A stretch of DNA of 64,000 bases from NCBI GenBank assembly GCA_964385045.1, contig CAYLNM010000002.1, forward strand, positions 1 through 64,000, read 5' to 3'. The translations under genes were made by a program, and so were the position numbers. A model generated the notes under the pieces. That model searched no databases, had not been told where the DNA came from, and saw nothing but the letters and a program-made list of their open reading frames with translations. Below, piece after piece: positions 1-7,568 of this stretch (the stretch's first letter is position 1; the number at the start of each line of letters is the position of its first letter). This DNA comes from CAYLNM01 sp964385045 (GTDB taxonomy: Bacteria; Planctomycetota; Phycisphaerae; Phycisphaerales; SM1A02).

Positions 1-14
1 GCCGCCCGCCCCGC

Positions 15-43
15 TTGCCCCGCGGCCGGGGCGGCCCGATCAT
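15..43 (+). promoter_or_regulatory. Putative promoter of the acyl-CoA thioesterase gene
   Basis: TTGCCC (15-20), a 17-bp spacer and GATCAT (38-43) resemble a sigma-70 type promoter. The -10 ends 6 nt before the ATG at 50, so the transcript would start at or next to the start codon. The first -10 base deviates from consensus, so this is a moderate call made from spacing and from the same geometry at other genes in the window. Confidence 0.4.
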
Positions 44-49
44 CCCGCC

Positions 50-538
50 ATGAGCGACGACGCCCCCGCCGCGTCCGCCGCCGGCTCCCGGGCCGGCGAC
101 GGCGATCCGCCCGACATGCACCAGGCCCTGCGGGTCGTGATGATGCCGCGGGACACGAACCAGTACGGGACGATCTTCGGCGGCGTCGTGCTGTCCTACA
201 TCGACCAGGCGGCGTTCATCGAGGCCCGGCGGCACGGCAATCACCGGTGGGTGACGGTCAGCGTCGACCGCGTCGAGTTTCGCGCCCCGGTGCTCGTCGG
301 CGACGTCGTCGTCTTCCTCACGCGGCCCGAGCGCCTCGGCACCACGTCGGTCACGGTACGGATCCTCGTCGAGGCCGAACGGTACCTGAGCGGCGAGCGG
401 GTGCGGGTGACCGACGCCCTGCTGACCATGGTCGCGGTGGACGCCGAGGGTCGGGCGATCCCGTTCCGCAGTCCGGCGACCGTGACCGCCCCGCTGCCGC
501 CGGCGGCGGGCACGCCGGACGCCGGAGCCGGGGCGTGA
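50..538 (+). CDS. Acyl-CoA thioesterase, hotdog fold (YciA-like)
   Basis: This 162-aa protein matches the small hotdog-fold acyl-CoA thioesterases, which hydrolyse acyl-CoA to free acid and CoA in the cytosol. After a low-complexity N-terminus of about 20 residues comes the typical sequence MMPRDTNQYGTIFGGVVLSY, in which the N-x-x-G-x-I-F-G-G segment contains the catalytic region of YciA and acyl-CoA hydrolase proteins. The D-x-V-x-F-x-A-P-V strand and the later G-x-x-V segment of the fold are also present. The length is normal for the family. No Shine-Dalgarno sequence precedes the ATG; instead a -10-like box lies 6 nt upstream, which suggests leaderless translation. The stop codon overlaps the GTG of purN by 4 bp, so the two genes are probably translationally coupled. 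The substrate chain length cannot be read from sequence. Confidence 0.85.
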   Translation: MSDDAPAASAAGSRAGDGDPPDMHQALRVVMMPRDTNQYGTIFGGVVLSYIDQAAFIEARRHGNHRWVTVSVDRVEFRAPVLVGDVVVFLTRPERLGTTSVTVRILVEAERYLSGERVRVTDALLTMVAVDAEGRAIPFRSPATVTAPLPPAAGTPDAGAGA

Positions 539-1158
539 GCCGGCGGCCTCGGATCGCGGCCATGCTCAGCGGCGGCGGACGCACGCTGCTCAACCTCGCC
601 GACGCGATCGACGCGGGCCGCCTCGACGCGGACGTGGCGCTGGTGGTGTCCTCGCGTCCCGACGCCGCCGGGGTGGTCCGGGCCGAGGCCCGCGGGCTGC
701 CCGTCGCGTGTCCGGAGCGCGACGACCACGACGCGATCGACGCCGCCCTCGCGTCCGCGGACGTGGACCTCGTGTGCCTGTGCGGCTACCTCCGCTGGCT
801 CCGCATCCCGGCGTGGCTTCGCGGCCGCGTCGTGAACATCCACCCGTCGCTGCTGCCGGCCCACGGCGGCCGCGGCATGTACGGCGACCGGGTGCACGCG
901 GCGGTGCTCGCGGCGGGCGACGCCGAGACGGGCTGCACGGTCCACTTCGTCGACGAGGAGTACGACCACGGGCCGACGATCCTGCAGCGGCGGTGCCCGG
1001 TCGAGCCGGGCGACGACGTCGCGACCCTCGCCGCCCGCGTCTTCGCGGAGGAGTGCGTCGCGTACCCCGAGGCGATCGCGGCCGTGCTCGCGGGGCGGGT
1101 CCGGATGGAGCGCGGCCGCGCGATCTGGCGCGACGAGGCGCCGAGCCCCCGCGGCTGA
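535..1158 (+). CDS. purN: Phosphoribosylglycinamide formyltransferase (GAR transformylase)
   Basis: The 207-aa product belongs to the formyltransferase family and most resembles PurN, which transfers a formyl group from 10-formyl-tetrahydrofolate to GAR in purine synthesis. Visible landmarks are the N-terminal nucleotide-binding loop AAMLSGGGRTLLNL, the signature NIHPSLLPAHGG with the catalytic Asn-His pair (His near residue 103), and VDEEYDHGPTILQ, carrying the catalytic Asp region. The start is taken as GTG at 535, which overlaps the upstream stop codon as GTGA; ATG at 562 is too late because it would cut into the first strand. One oddity is HGGRGMYGDRVH where many PurN proteins have K-G instead of R-G; the rest fits. 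The gene ends facing a minus-strand gene. Confidence 0.9.
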   Translation: MSRRPRIAAMLSGGGRTLLNLADAIDAGRLDADVALVVSSRPDAAGVVRAEARGLPVACPERDDHDAIDAALASADVDLVCLCGYLRWLRIPAWLRGRVVNIHPSLLPAHGGRGMYGDRVHAAVLAAGDAETGCTVHFVDEEYDHGPTILQRRCPVEPGDDVATLAARVFAEECVAYPEAIAAVLAGRVRMERGRAIWRDEAPSPRG

Positions 1159-1235
1159 GCCGGCGGTCGTGCACGTGGCGGCATCGGGCGCCGGGCGCGA
1201 GCCCCGTGCATGCCTCGCTCGACGGCGCGGCCGCG

Positions 1236-1805
1236 TCAGACCACCGGACACCGCAGGTAGGTCGCGAGCCAGCCCGCGAGATCGCCTGCGGCGGCATCGG
1301 TCACCGCCACGTGCACCGTCGCCGGCTCGTGCCCGCGGATCGCCGCCCGCAGGCGCACGATCGCGTCGCGCGGGTCGCGCCCGTGCGTCGCTGCCGCCGC
1401 CTTGCCCGGGACGAGCGGCCCGCCGGCGCGGGCGACCACCGCGACCACCGGGCCCGCGGCGGGGTCGATCGGTGCGGGCCCTCCGGCCGTGCCGCCGGTG
1501 CCGGCCGCTCCGTTCGCCTCGCCCCCGAAGGCCTCCAGCGCGACGTCGCCCCGCATCGGCGGCCGCCACGCGAGCCGCGACCACCAGTCCGGCCGCTCGA
1601 AGACGAAGGCCGCGTAGACGTCCCCGTCGGTGCCGGGGCGATCCTCGACGCGGACGTCGCCCGCGGCGCGGGCCCAGCCCCGGACCAGCGCGTTGCGCCG
1701 GTGCTGGTCGGCCTCCTCGAGGGCGCGGCGCTCCAGTGCCGTCCACGCTCGTCCGTGGGCGGCCCAGAACAGGTCCTCGAAGCCGAAGGTGCAGGACGTC
1801 TCCAT
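1236..1805 (-). CDS. Hypothetical protein
   Basis: I do not recognise this 189-aa protein. It has an N-terminal half rich in Trp, Arg and acidic residues (FGFEDLFWAAHGRAW, DWWSRLAWRPP), a Gly/Ala/Thr-rich linker around residues 95-115, and a C-terminal half with alternating hydrophobic strands (GPVVAVVARAGG, ATVHVAVTDAAAGDLAGWL). There is no signal peptide or membrane segment, so it should be cytosolic. The ATG at 1805 lies only 21 bp from the divergent protease gene at 1827, and both promoters would share the palindrome at 1812-1819. Support for its being real is that the frame stays open over its whole length, the codon pattern is sensible, and the gene tightly abuts its neighbours. A false ORF cannot be fully excluded at this GC content. 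Confidence 0.55.
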   Translation of the reverse strand: METSCTFGFEDLFWAAHGRAWTALERRALEEADQHRRNALVRGWARAAGDVRVEDRPGTDGDVYAAFVFERPDWWSRLAWRPPMRGDVALEAFGGEANGAAGTGGTAGGPAPIDPAAGPVVAVVARAGGPLVPGKAAAATHGRDPRDAIVRLRAAIRGHEPATVHVAVTDAAAGDLAGWLATYLRCPVV

Positions 1806-1810
1806 CACGG

Positions 1811-1820
1811 TGGGTACCCT
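1811..1820. promoter_or_regulatory. Overlapping divergent -10 boxes on a GGGTACCC palindrome
   Basis: On the plus strand TACCCT (1815-1820) ends 6 nt before the GTG at 1827. On the minus strand TACCCA (1816 down to 1811) ends 5 nt before the ATG at 1805. Both sit on the 8-bp palindrome GGGTACCC (1812-1819). Each could drive a leaderless transcript, and only one RNA polymerase could occupy the site at a time. This is inferred from pattern and spacing only. Confidence 0.35.
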
Positions 1821-1826
1821 ACGTCC

Positions 1827-3302
1827 GTGCCGCCCCCCCCGCCCGGAATCCGCCTCGCCTCGCCCGTCCGCGATCCGGCCGCGCCCGGGTCGCAGGCGCC
1901 CCGGCCCGGCACGGGCCGCCGGCCGACCGCTCCCGCCGCCACCGGCCGCCGCCGTCCCCGCACGCGGCGACGCGGTGTGGGGCAGCGCGGGGCCGCCGCC
2001 GCGATCGCCGCCGCCACCCTCGCGTGGCTCGCCGTCCCGGCTCCGGCGGAACCCGCCACCGGCCCGCGCACCGCCGCCCCGGTCCCGACCCCGGCCCCGA
2101 CCGCGGCCCCGACCCGCTCCCCAGCCCTCCCCTCCGCTCCGGCCGCGATCGACCTCGACGCCCCCGGCCTCGCCGACGTCCTCGCCTCCGCCGACGCGGC
2201 GGGCGGCGACCTCGGGCCGCGCCTCCGCGCACGCCTGCCCCGGTGGCGGGAGCTGGTGCCCGGGGACGAGCTCACCTGGCAGCTCGACGCCGAACGGCGC
2301 CTCGTGCTCGCCTCCGCCCTCACGCCGGCCTCGCGCGAGCGTGTCCGGGCGGAGATCGCGTCGGTCGTCGATGCGGCCCTGCCGCTGCTCTTCGGCGCCC
2401 CGCCCGCCGATCCGGTGCTGGTCGTGGTCGCCGAAGGTCGACTCGCCCGGGATCTCGTCGCGGGCGAGGCCCGCGTCGCCGGCCGCTACGTGCACATCGA
2501 CCGGATCCTCGCGGTCCGCGAGATCGGCGTGAGCCTGCGGCACGAGCTGATCCACGCCCTGCACTTCGGCCACATGGAGCGGATGGGCATGCGGGCGGCG
2601 CATCCCTTCTGGATCCAGGAGGGCCTCGCCACGCTCTTCGAGACGTGGGCCCGCACCGACGACGCGGGCGGCCGCTTCGAGCCGAGCGACCGCGACGGGA
2701 TCCCGCGCCGCCTCGCCGACGCGAACGCCCTCGACGGGCTGGCGGAGCTCGCCGCCCTCGACGGCCGCTCGTTCATGCGCTCGGCCCGGCGGCACTACGC
2801 GGTCGCACGGGCCGTGATGCGATGGCTCGCCGAGCGCGGCGCCCTCGCCGACTGGTACCGGCGGCTCGGCGACGCCCCGTCGCCCGGCGCCGGGCTCGAC
2901 GCGATGGCGGCGGCGCTCGGACTCGAGCGCGAGGCCCTCGACGAGGCGTTCCGCGACTGGCTCCGGGCGCGGCCGGTGCCGACGGTCGCGATCGAGCCCG
3001 GCGGGCCGTGGCTCGGGCTGCAGCGAGTCGACGAGGACCCGCCCGACGGCGTGCAGGTGCTGCGCGTCGTCCCGCGGGGGCCTGCGCGTCGAGCCGGACT
3101 GCGTCCCGGCGACGTCGTCCTCGAGGTGAACGGCGCGGTGAGCCCCACCGCGGCCGAGCTCGACCGGCTCGTCGCCCGCCATCGCCCCGGCGAGACCGTG
3201 CGGCTGACGGTGCGCCGCCGCGGCTCCGAGCGGATCGAGCTCGACTTCGTGCTCGGCACCTTCGACCCCGGGCCCGCCCGCCGCCGCGGGCGGGGTCGAT
3301 GA
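1827..3302 (+). CDS. Secreted or membrane-anchored metallopeptidase with C-terminal PDZ domain
   Basis: The 491-aa protein has a proline- and arginine-rich N-terminus followed by a hydrophobic stretch (AAAAIAAATLAWLAVPAPAE, about residues 55-75) that could be a signal or anchor. The zinc-protease motif HELIH is at residues 239-243, and the third ligand region FWIQEGLATLFE follows with its Glu near residue 265, as in peptidase MA-like (gluzincin) proteins. A PDZ domain fills the C-terminus (about 395-480), with GLQR, PARRAGLRPGDVVLEVNG and GETVRLTVRRRG. The likely role is envelope proteolysis; the substrate is unknown. The start is GTG at 1827, because a -10-like TACCCT lies 6 nt upstream and there is no better start in frame. 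The N-terminal proline tract is of uncertain quality. Confidence 0.75.
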   Translation: MPPPPPGIRLASPVRDPAAPGSQAPRPGTGRRPTAPAATGRRRPRTRRRGVGQRGAAAAIAAATLAWLAVPAPAEPATGPRTAAPVPTPAPTAAPTRSPALPSAPAAIDLDAPGLADVLASADAAGGDLGPRLRARLPRWRELVPGDELTWQLDAERRLVLASALTPASRERVRAEIASVVDAALPLLFGAPPADPVLVVVAEGRLARDLVAGEARVAGRYVHIDRILAVREIGVSLRHELIHALHFGHMERMGMRAAHPFWIQEGLATLFETWARTDDAGGRFEPSDRDGIPRRLADANALDGLAELAALDGRSFMRSARRHYAVARAVMRWLAERGALADWYRRLGDAPSPGAGLDAMAAALGLEREALDEAFRDWLRARPVPTVAIEPGGPWLGLQRVDEDPPDGVQVLRVVPRGPARRAGLRPGDVVLEVNGAVSPTAAELDRLVARHRPGETVRLTVRRRGSERIELDFVLGTFDPGPARRRGRGR

Positions 3303-3339
3303 TGCGCCGCCGACTCCACCCCGCCCCCGCCGCCGTGCG

Positions 3340-3369
3340 TTGGACGGCCCCGGTCGCCACCCGTACACT
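3340..3369 (+). promoter_or_regulatory. Putative promoter of the DUF502 gene (leaderless geometry)
   Basis: TACACT at 3364-3369 lies exactly 6 nt before an in-frame ATG at 3376. TTGGAC at 3340-3345 (18-bp spacer) is a plausible -35. There is no Shine-Dalgarno sequence before 3376. This supports the 3376 start over the internal ATG at 3424. Confidence 0.45.
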
Positions 3370-3375
3370 TTCACG

Positions 3376-4674
3376 ATGCGGGACGGCCCGCCCCCGGCGC
3401 GACGTCGCCGCGGACGATCAGGCATGACGGACCACGCCCCACGCACCTTCACCGGCGACTTCAAGCGGTTCTTCCTGCGGGGACTCGTGGTCCTGCTGCC
3501 GTCGGTCCTGACGCTGTGGATCGTCGTCAAGGCCTACCAGTTCGTCGACGGCTCGGTCGCCCAGCCCATCAACCGGGGCGTGCGGCTGCTGCTCGTCAAG
3601 GGCGCCGATCACTGGGATCCGCTGCGGCAGCAGTTCGACCCGAGCTCCGACGCCATCCGCAGCGAGCTCTGGAACCGCATCCAGCGGGGCGAGCTCGACG
3701 TGGAGGCGGCGGGCGACGTACAGTCGCGCCCGGTGATGCTCGCGATCCTCGGGGGACGCAACGCCTCGCCCACGATCACCGACGACGCGGCCGCCGAGGC
3801 CGCCCGCGTGATGGCCGCCCGGCCGCGCCTGCAGGACGATCTCCTGCGGCAGCGGGTCCTGATCCGCGAGCAGCTGCGCCGCGCGAGCGTCCGCCAGTGG
3901 TGGGACGACCGCTGGTACATGGACCTCGTCGGCATCCTCGCCGCGATCATCGCCGTGTACACCGCGGGCCGGCTGCTCGGCGGCTACCTCGGACGCCGGC
4001 TGTACAAGCGGATCGAGGGGGTCATCACCTCCCTGCCCGTCTTCAAGCAGGTCTATCCGTCGGTGAAGCAGGTCGTCGACTTCCTGTTCGGCGACGAGCA
4101 GCCGATCAAGTTCAACCGCGTGGTCGCGGTGCAGTATCCCCGCAAGGGCATCTGGTCCGTGGGCTTCCTCACCGGGGACTCGCTCGCGGCCATCCAGTCG
4201 CTCACCGGCGGCGAGGCGGTGACGGTGTTCATCCCGTCCTCGCCCACCCCGTTCACGGGGTACACGATCACGGTGCCCAAGGGCGACGTGCTCGACCTCG
4301 CCCTGACCGTCGACGAGGCCCTGCGCTTCGCCGTCTCCGGCGGCGTGCTGGTGCCCGAGCACCTGCGGGCGGCCCAGCCGCTCGCCCCCGGGGGCGAGGC
4401 GGCCGCCGCCGCGGCCCGCGTGCACGGCGGCGACCCGCCGCGCCTGGGCCCGAATCCCGCGGCGCCCGATCCCGGCCACGGGGCCGCGGCGGACGAGGAG
4501 CCGGACGCGGACCGGCCCGGTACCCTGCCCGCTCCGGCGACCGCGACCGGAGCAGCCGGGGGCTCCGGGACGCCGGGGACGTCCGGGGTGTCCGGTGGCC
4601 CGAGCGGAGCCGGCAGCCCGAGCGGGGCCGGCAGCCCGCTGACCGGTCCGGCTCGCGACGCCCGAACCTCCTGA
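3376..4674 (+). CDS. DUF502 family inner-membrane protein
   Basis: This 432-aa protein (416 aa if the ATG at 3424 is used) matches DUF502 membrane proteins of unknown function. Two hydrophobic helices are visible, FFLRGLVVLLPSVLTLWIVV near residues 30-50 and MDLVGILAAIIAVYTAGRLL near residues 175-195. The family segment SLPVFKQVYPSVKQVVDFLF follows, then a soluble beta-rich region with PRKGIWSVGFLTG and VFIPSSPTPFTGY, all typical of DUF502. About 130 residues separate the two helices, longer than the usual short loop, so the extra region may be an extracytoplasmic insertion. The last 90 residues are a Gly/Ser/Pro-rich low-complexity tail. The gene leads a probable operon with hpf and the EIIA gene. 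Confidence 0.85.
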   Translation: MRDGPPPARRRRGRSGMTDHAPRTFTGDFKRFFLRGLVVLLPSVLTLWIVVKAYQFVDGSVAQPINRGVRLLLVKGADHWDPLRQQFDPSSDAIRSELWNRIQRGELDVEAAGDVQSRPVMLAILGGRNASPTITDDAAAEAARVMAARPRLQDDLLRQRVLIREQLRRASVRQWWDDRWYMDLVGILAAIIAVYTAGRLLGGYLGRRLYKRIEGVITSLPVFKQVYPSVKQVVDFLFGDEQPIKFNRVVAVQYPRKGIWSVGFLTGDSLAAIQSLTGGEAVTVFIPSSPTPFTGYTITVPKGDVLDLALTVDEALRFAVSGGVLVPEHLRAAQPLAPGGEAAAAAARVHGGDPPRLGPNPAAPDPGHGAAADEEPDADRPGTLPAPATATGAAGGSGTPGTSGVSGGPSGAGSPSGAGSPLTGPARDARTS

Positions 4675-4720
4675 CCGTTCCGCGACCCGTGCGGTCGCGG
4701 ACCCGGAGCACGCTTCCGTC

Positions 4721-5047
4721 ATGCAGATCGAGATCACCGCCCGTCACACCGAGCTCACCCCGACCATCGAGCAGTACGCGGAGCGCAAGCTGTCCAAGCT
4801 TCCGCGATACTTCGACCGCGTGCAGCGGATCGAGCTCGTGGTCGAGCCGATCAAGATCGGCCACCGCGTCGAATGCATCGTCGAGGTCGAGCACCACGAT
4901 CCCTTCGTCGCCACGCAGGAGCACGCCGACCTGTACGCGGCGATCGACCTCGTCGTCGATACCTCGACTCGCCAGCTGAAGGACCACAAGTCCAAGCTCC
5001 GGGACGACAAGCGACACGCCTCGAGCAGTGGAAAGCAGCCCTCATGA
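4721..5047 (+). CDS. hpf: Ribosome hibernation-promoting factor (short form)
   Basis: The 108-aa protein is a short HPF/YfiA-type factor that binds the 30S decoding region and keeps ribosomes inactive in slow growth. It shows the family opening MQIEITARHTELTPTIEQYA, the EIRKLSKLPRYFDR-type helix (here AERKLSKLPRYFDR), the VECIVEVEHHDPFVAT strand and the DLYAAIDLVVDTSTRQLKDH helix. It lacks the C-terminal dimerisation domain of long HPF. Its final codons overlap the ATG of the EIIA gene by 4 bp (ATGA), indicating translational coupling. hpf next to a PTS EIIA gene is familiar from the rpoN region of proteobacteria; rpoN itself is not in this window. Confidence 0.92.
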   Translation: MQIEITARHTELTPTIEQYAERKLSKLPRYFDRVQRIELVVEPIKIGHRVECIVEVEHHDPFVATQEHADLYAAIDLVVDTSTRQLKDHKSKLRDDKRHASSSGKQPS

Positions 5048-5520
5048 AGCTTCAGGACATCGTCAACGAGGACGCGATCATCACCGGCCTGAAGGCCGGC
5101 CGCCGGGACGAGGCGATCGAGGAGATCGTGGACGCCCTCGTGGCCGCGGGCGAGGTCAGCCCCGACCTGCGCGACGAGTTCCTCGCCGAGATCATCAAGC
5201 GCGAGAACCGCGGCTCCACCGGCTTCGGCCACGGCGTCGCGGTGCCGCACGTGAAGCACGCGGCGATCTCCCGCATGGTCGTGGCGGTGGCCACGAGCGA
5301 GACCGGCGTGGAGTTCAACGCCCTCGACAAGCAGCCGGTCTACTCGATCTTCCTGCTGCTCTCGCCCGCCGACCGGCCCGAGGACCACCTCGACGCGATG
5401 GAGGTCATCTTCGGCAATCTGAGCCAGGAGACCTTCCGTCGGTTCCTCCGGCAGGCCCGCGAGAAGAGCGATGTCGTGACCCTCCTCGAGGAGGCCGACG
5501 CGCGGGCCGCGGCCCGCTGA
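5044..5520 (+). CDS. ptsN: PTS EIIA protein of the nitrogen/fructose type
   Basis: The 158-aa product is a PTS_EIIA_2 domain protein. The phospho-accepting His is His69 in STGFGHGVAVPHVKH, matching the T-G-x-G-x-G-V-A-x-P-H signature. No EIIB or EIIC membrane domain is attached, so this is a regulatory EIIA-Ntr-like protein and unlikely to take part in sugar transport. It presumably receives phosphate from HPr, encoded 143 bp downstream; the EI kinase is not in the window. The start ATG overlaps the hpf stop codon. The symbol is given by resemblance, since EIIA-Ntr and EIIA-Fru are hard to separate by eye. Confidence 0.85.
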   Translation: MKLQDIVNEDAIITGLKAGRRDEAIEEIVDALVAAGEVSPDLRDEFLAEIIKRENRGSTGFGHGVAVPHVKHAAISRMVVAVATSETGVEFNALDKQPVYSIFLLLSPADRPEDHLDAMEVIFGNLSQETFRRFLRQAREKSDVVTLLEEADARAAAR

Positions 5521-5662
5521 GCCGCCCCCGGAGCTCGAGGCCATCCGCTCGGCGCCCGTGCGACCATCCGGCGCAGGAATCGCCCGCCGCCCGTCAGCTC
5601 GCCGCGGCCTCGCGCCGCGCACCGCGTCCCTCCGTGCCGCCCTCCCGCGTCGAGGATCTCCC

Positions 5663-5944
5663 GTGTCCACCACGGCCACCGCCTGCGTCACGATCCAGAA
5701 CCGGCTGGGCCTGCACGCCCGGCCGGCGATGATGTTCGTCGAGGAGGCGTCGGGCTTCGCGTCGGAGGTCCGCGTTCGTCGCACCGACTCCCAGGAGTCC
5801 GTGGACGGCAAGTCGATCATGCAGATGATGGTCCTGGCCGCGACCAAGGACACCGAGATCGAGATCCAGGTGATCGGCGACGACGCGGAGGACGCCTTGA
5901 CGGCGCTGATCGCGCTGGTGGACTCGCGTTTCAACGAGGAGTGA
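5663..5944 (+). CDS. ptsH: Phosphocarrier protein HPr
   Basis: The 93-aa protein carries the HPr signature NRLGLHARPAMMFVEEA with the phospho-His at residue 18, and the second helix region VDGKSIMQMMVLAA, which contains the serine used by HPr kinase in species that have it. The start is GTG at 5663, preceded by GAGGA at 5652-5656 with 6-nt spacing; upstream in-frame codons encode unconserved Arg-rich sequence. The gene probably belongs to the hpf-ptsN operon. HPr transfers phosphate from EI to the EIIA domain. Confidence 0.92.
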   Translation: MSTTATACVTIQNRLGLHARPAMMFVEEASGFASEVRVRRTDSQESVDGKSIMQMMVLAATKDTEIEIQVIGDDAEDALTALIALVDSRFNEE

Positions 5945-6039
5945 GCCCGCGGTGGTGAGCGGCGCGGATCGCGCGGCCCCGTCGCCGCGCCGCGTCGCGG
6001 ACGCCTCGCCGCCTCGCTGCCCCGCCCCGTCGCCGCCGG

Positions 6040-7065
6040 TCAGGCGATCCGCTCGGCCTTCGGCTCGCGGCTCATGAGCTCGCGCAGGGCCGCCTCCGGG
6101 GCGGTCCCCTCGAACAGCACCGCGTGCACCGCCCGGGTGATCGGCATGTCGACGCCGGCCCGCGCCGCGAGGGCGGCGATCGCCCGCGTGGTGGGCACGC
6201 CCTCCACCACCGACACCGTGCTCTCGATGATCGTCGCGAGGGGCTCCCCCTCGCCGATCCGCTGGCCGCAGGTGCGATTGCGGCCGCTGGGCGAGAAGCA
6301 CGTCGTGGCGAGGTCGCCCACGCCCGCGATGCCGAAGAACGTCTCGGTGCGGGCTCCGAGCGCGACGCCGAGACGGGCGATCTCGGCGAGCCCGCGGGCG
6401 AGCAGCGCACTCTTGGCGTTGTCGCCGAGGCCGAGCCCGTCGAGGATGCCGGCGGCGAGGGCGATCACGTTCTTGGCCGCCCCCGCGAGCTCGACGCCGA
6501 GGGCGTCGTCGTGGGTGTACACCCGCAGCCACGGCACGGTGAAGGCATCCTGGACCGCGGCGGCGAGCCCGGGGTCGTCGGACGCGGCGAGCATCGTCGC
6601 CGGCAGTCGGCGGGCGAGCTCGGCCGCGATCGTCGGACCGGACAGGGCGCAGATCGCGGGAGCGTCCCCGGCCGCCTCCTCGAGGACCTGGCTCGGCCGC
6701 AGCAGCGTCTCCTGCTCGATCCCCTTGGAGACGCAGATCACGGGGCGGCCGTCGAGGTGCCGGGCCGCGTCCGCCCACACGCCGCGGATGAACTGCGTGG
6801 GGATGGCGTTCAGGATCGCCGAGGCCCCGTCCATCGCCGCCGCGAGCTCGCCGTGGACCGCGACCGCCTCGGGCAGCCGGAAGCCCGGCAGCCGGGCCGG
6901 GCTCTCCCGGGCCGCGGCGAGCCGGTCGGCCTCGCCCTCGAGCGGGCACCAGATCCGCACCCCGAGACCGCGGGCGACGAGGGCGTCGGCCATGACGAGG
7001 GCCATCTGTCCGTCGCCGAGGATCGCGAGGGGGCCCCGGGCGAGGTCGACGGCGGCTGCGGGCAT
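6040..7065 (-). CDS. gpsA: Glycerol-3-phosphate dehydrogenase [NAD(P)+]
   Basis: This 341-aa protein makes sn-glycerol-3-phosphate from dihydroxyacetone phosphate for phospholipid synthesis. The NAD-binding loop is altered to LAILGDGQMALVMADALV (usually GxGxxG), followed by VRIWCPL. Family landmarks are ILNAIPTQFIRGVW, VCVSKGIE-type (here VICVSKGIEQETLL), ALSGPTIAAEL, the catalytic Lys region LAGAAKNVIALAAGILDGL, and SPSGRNRTCGQRIGEG. The ATG at 7065 was chosen because the first strand begins a few residues later; the open frame upstream is Gly/Pro/Arg-rich and not conserved. No clear Shine-Dalgarno sequence is visible. The replacement of the second loop glycine by aspartate (GDGQMA) is worth noting. 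Confidence 0.9.
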   Translation of the reverse strand: MPAAAVDLARGPLAILGDGQMALVMADALVARGLGVRIWCPLEGEADRLAAARESPARLPGFRLPEAVAVHGELAAAMDGASAILNAIPTQFIRGVWADAARHLDGRPVICVSKGIEQETLLRPSQVLEEAAGDAPAICALSGPTIAAELARRLPATMLAASDDPGLAAAVQDAFTVPWLRVYTHDDALGVELAGAAKNVIALAAGILDGLGLGDNAKSALLARGLAEIARLGVALGARTETFFGIAGVGDLATTCFSPSGRNRTCGQRIGEGEPLATIIESTVSVVEGVPTTRAIAALAARAGVDMPITRAVHAVLFEGTAPEAALRELMSREPKAERIA

Positions 7066-7568
7066 GGGCGGGGTCCGGGAAACGGGGCGGGAGACGGAGG
7101 CCGGGGGCGGCGGCGGAGCGCGGCCCGGACGGGGCCGGACGGAGCATGCCGCGACGACGGGGCGCCGGACGTCGATCGCGTGGCGGCGGCGGCGCGGTCC
7201 GGCGTCCGTCGAGCGGCGATGATGATACGGACGAGCCGGCCGCGCCCCCCGGGGCCCCGGGGGCCCGGGGCCCCGGGGTCCGGCCCCGCCTCGCACGCCC
7301 GGCCCCGGCCCCCGCCCCGGCCATGTCGCCCCGGGAAATGGTCCGGTGTGGCCCCCGGCCGGCCGGGTCGGAGCAGAACCCGTCTCCTGCCCGGTGCGTA
7401 TCCTGCCGGGTCCGGCGTCCGTTCGTCCCCCCGCCCCGGCGGGTCATGTCCCCCGAGCGTCCGCCGCCCGCACCGGCTCCGCGCCGCGTGCCGAGCCCCG
7501 ATCGTCCGCCGCTCCGCTCCGCCCCGCGGGAGCGGGCGCGTCATCCGTCCGGAGCCCCGGAGCCCTCC
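7066..7568. other. Gene-free divergent interval between gpsA and the P-type ATPase gene
   Basis: About 500 bp without a convincing gene. TATCAT on the minus strand (7227 down to 7222) is a possible -10 for gpsA with a leader of about 150 nt, and TATCCT (7399-7404) is a possible -10 for the ATPase. The centre holds a pure G/C palindromic block at 7245-7278. The ATPase frame is open upstream of 7569, but that sequence is Pro/Arg-rich and unlike protein. Confidence 0.5.
7245..7278. repeat. Alternating G-run/C-run palindromic block
   Basis: Thirty-four consecutive G or C bases arranged as alternating runs of 3 to 6 (C6 G4 C4 G5 C3 G4 C4 G4). Almost any part can pair with its neighbour, so it can form several alternative hairpins or a cruciform. 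It lies between divergent genes. Confidence 0.8.

Noticed and set aside
5959..5993. Terminator between ptsH and gpsA
   Set aside because: A 9-bp GC-only stem with a 17-nt loop can be found, but such pairings are frequent by chance at this composition, so it is not listed as a feature.
7146..7568. N-terminal extension of the P-type ATPase in the same frame
   Set aside because: Pro/Arg-rich, contains the G/C palindrome block in frame, and no metal-binding motif. The ATG at 7569 is a better start.
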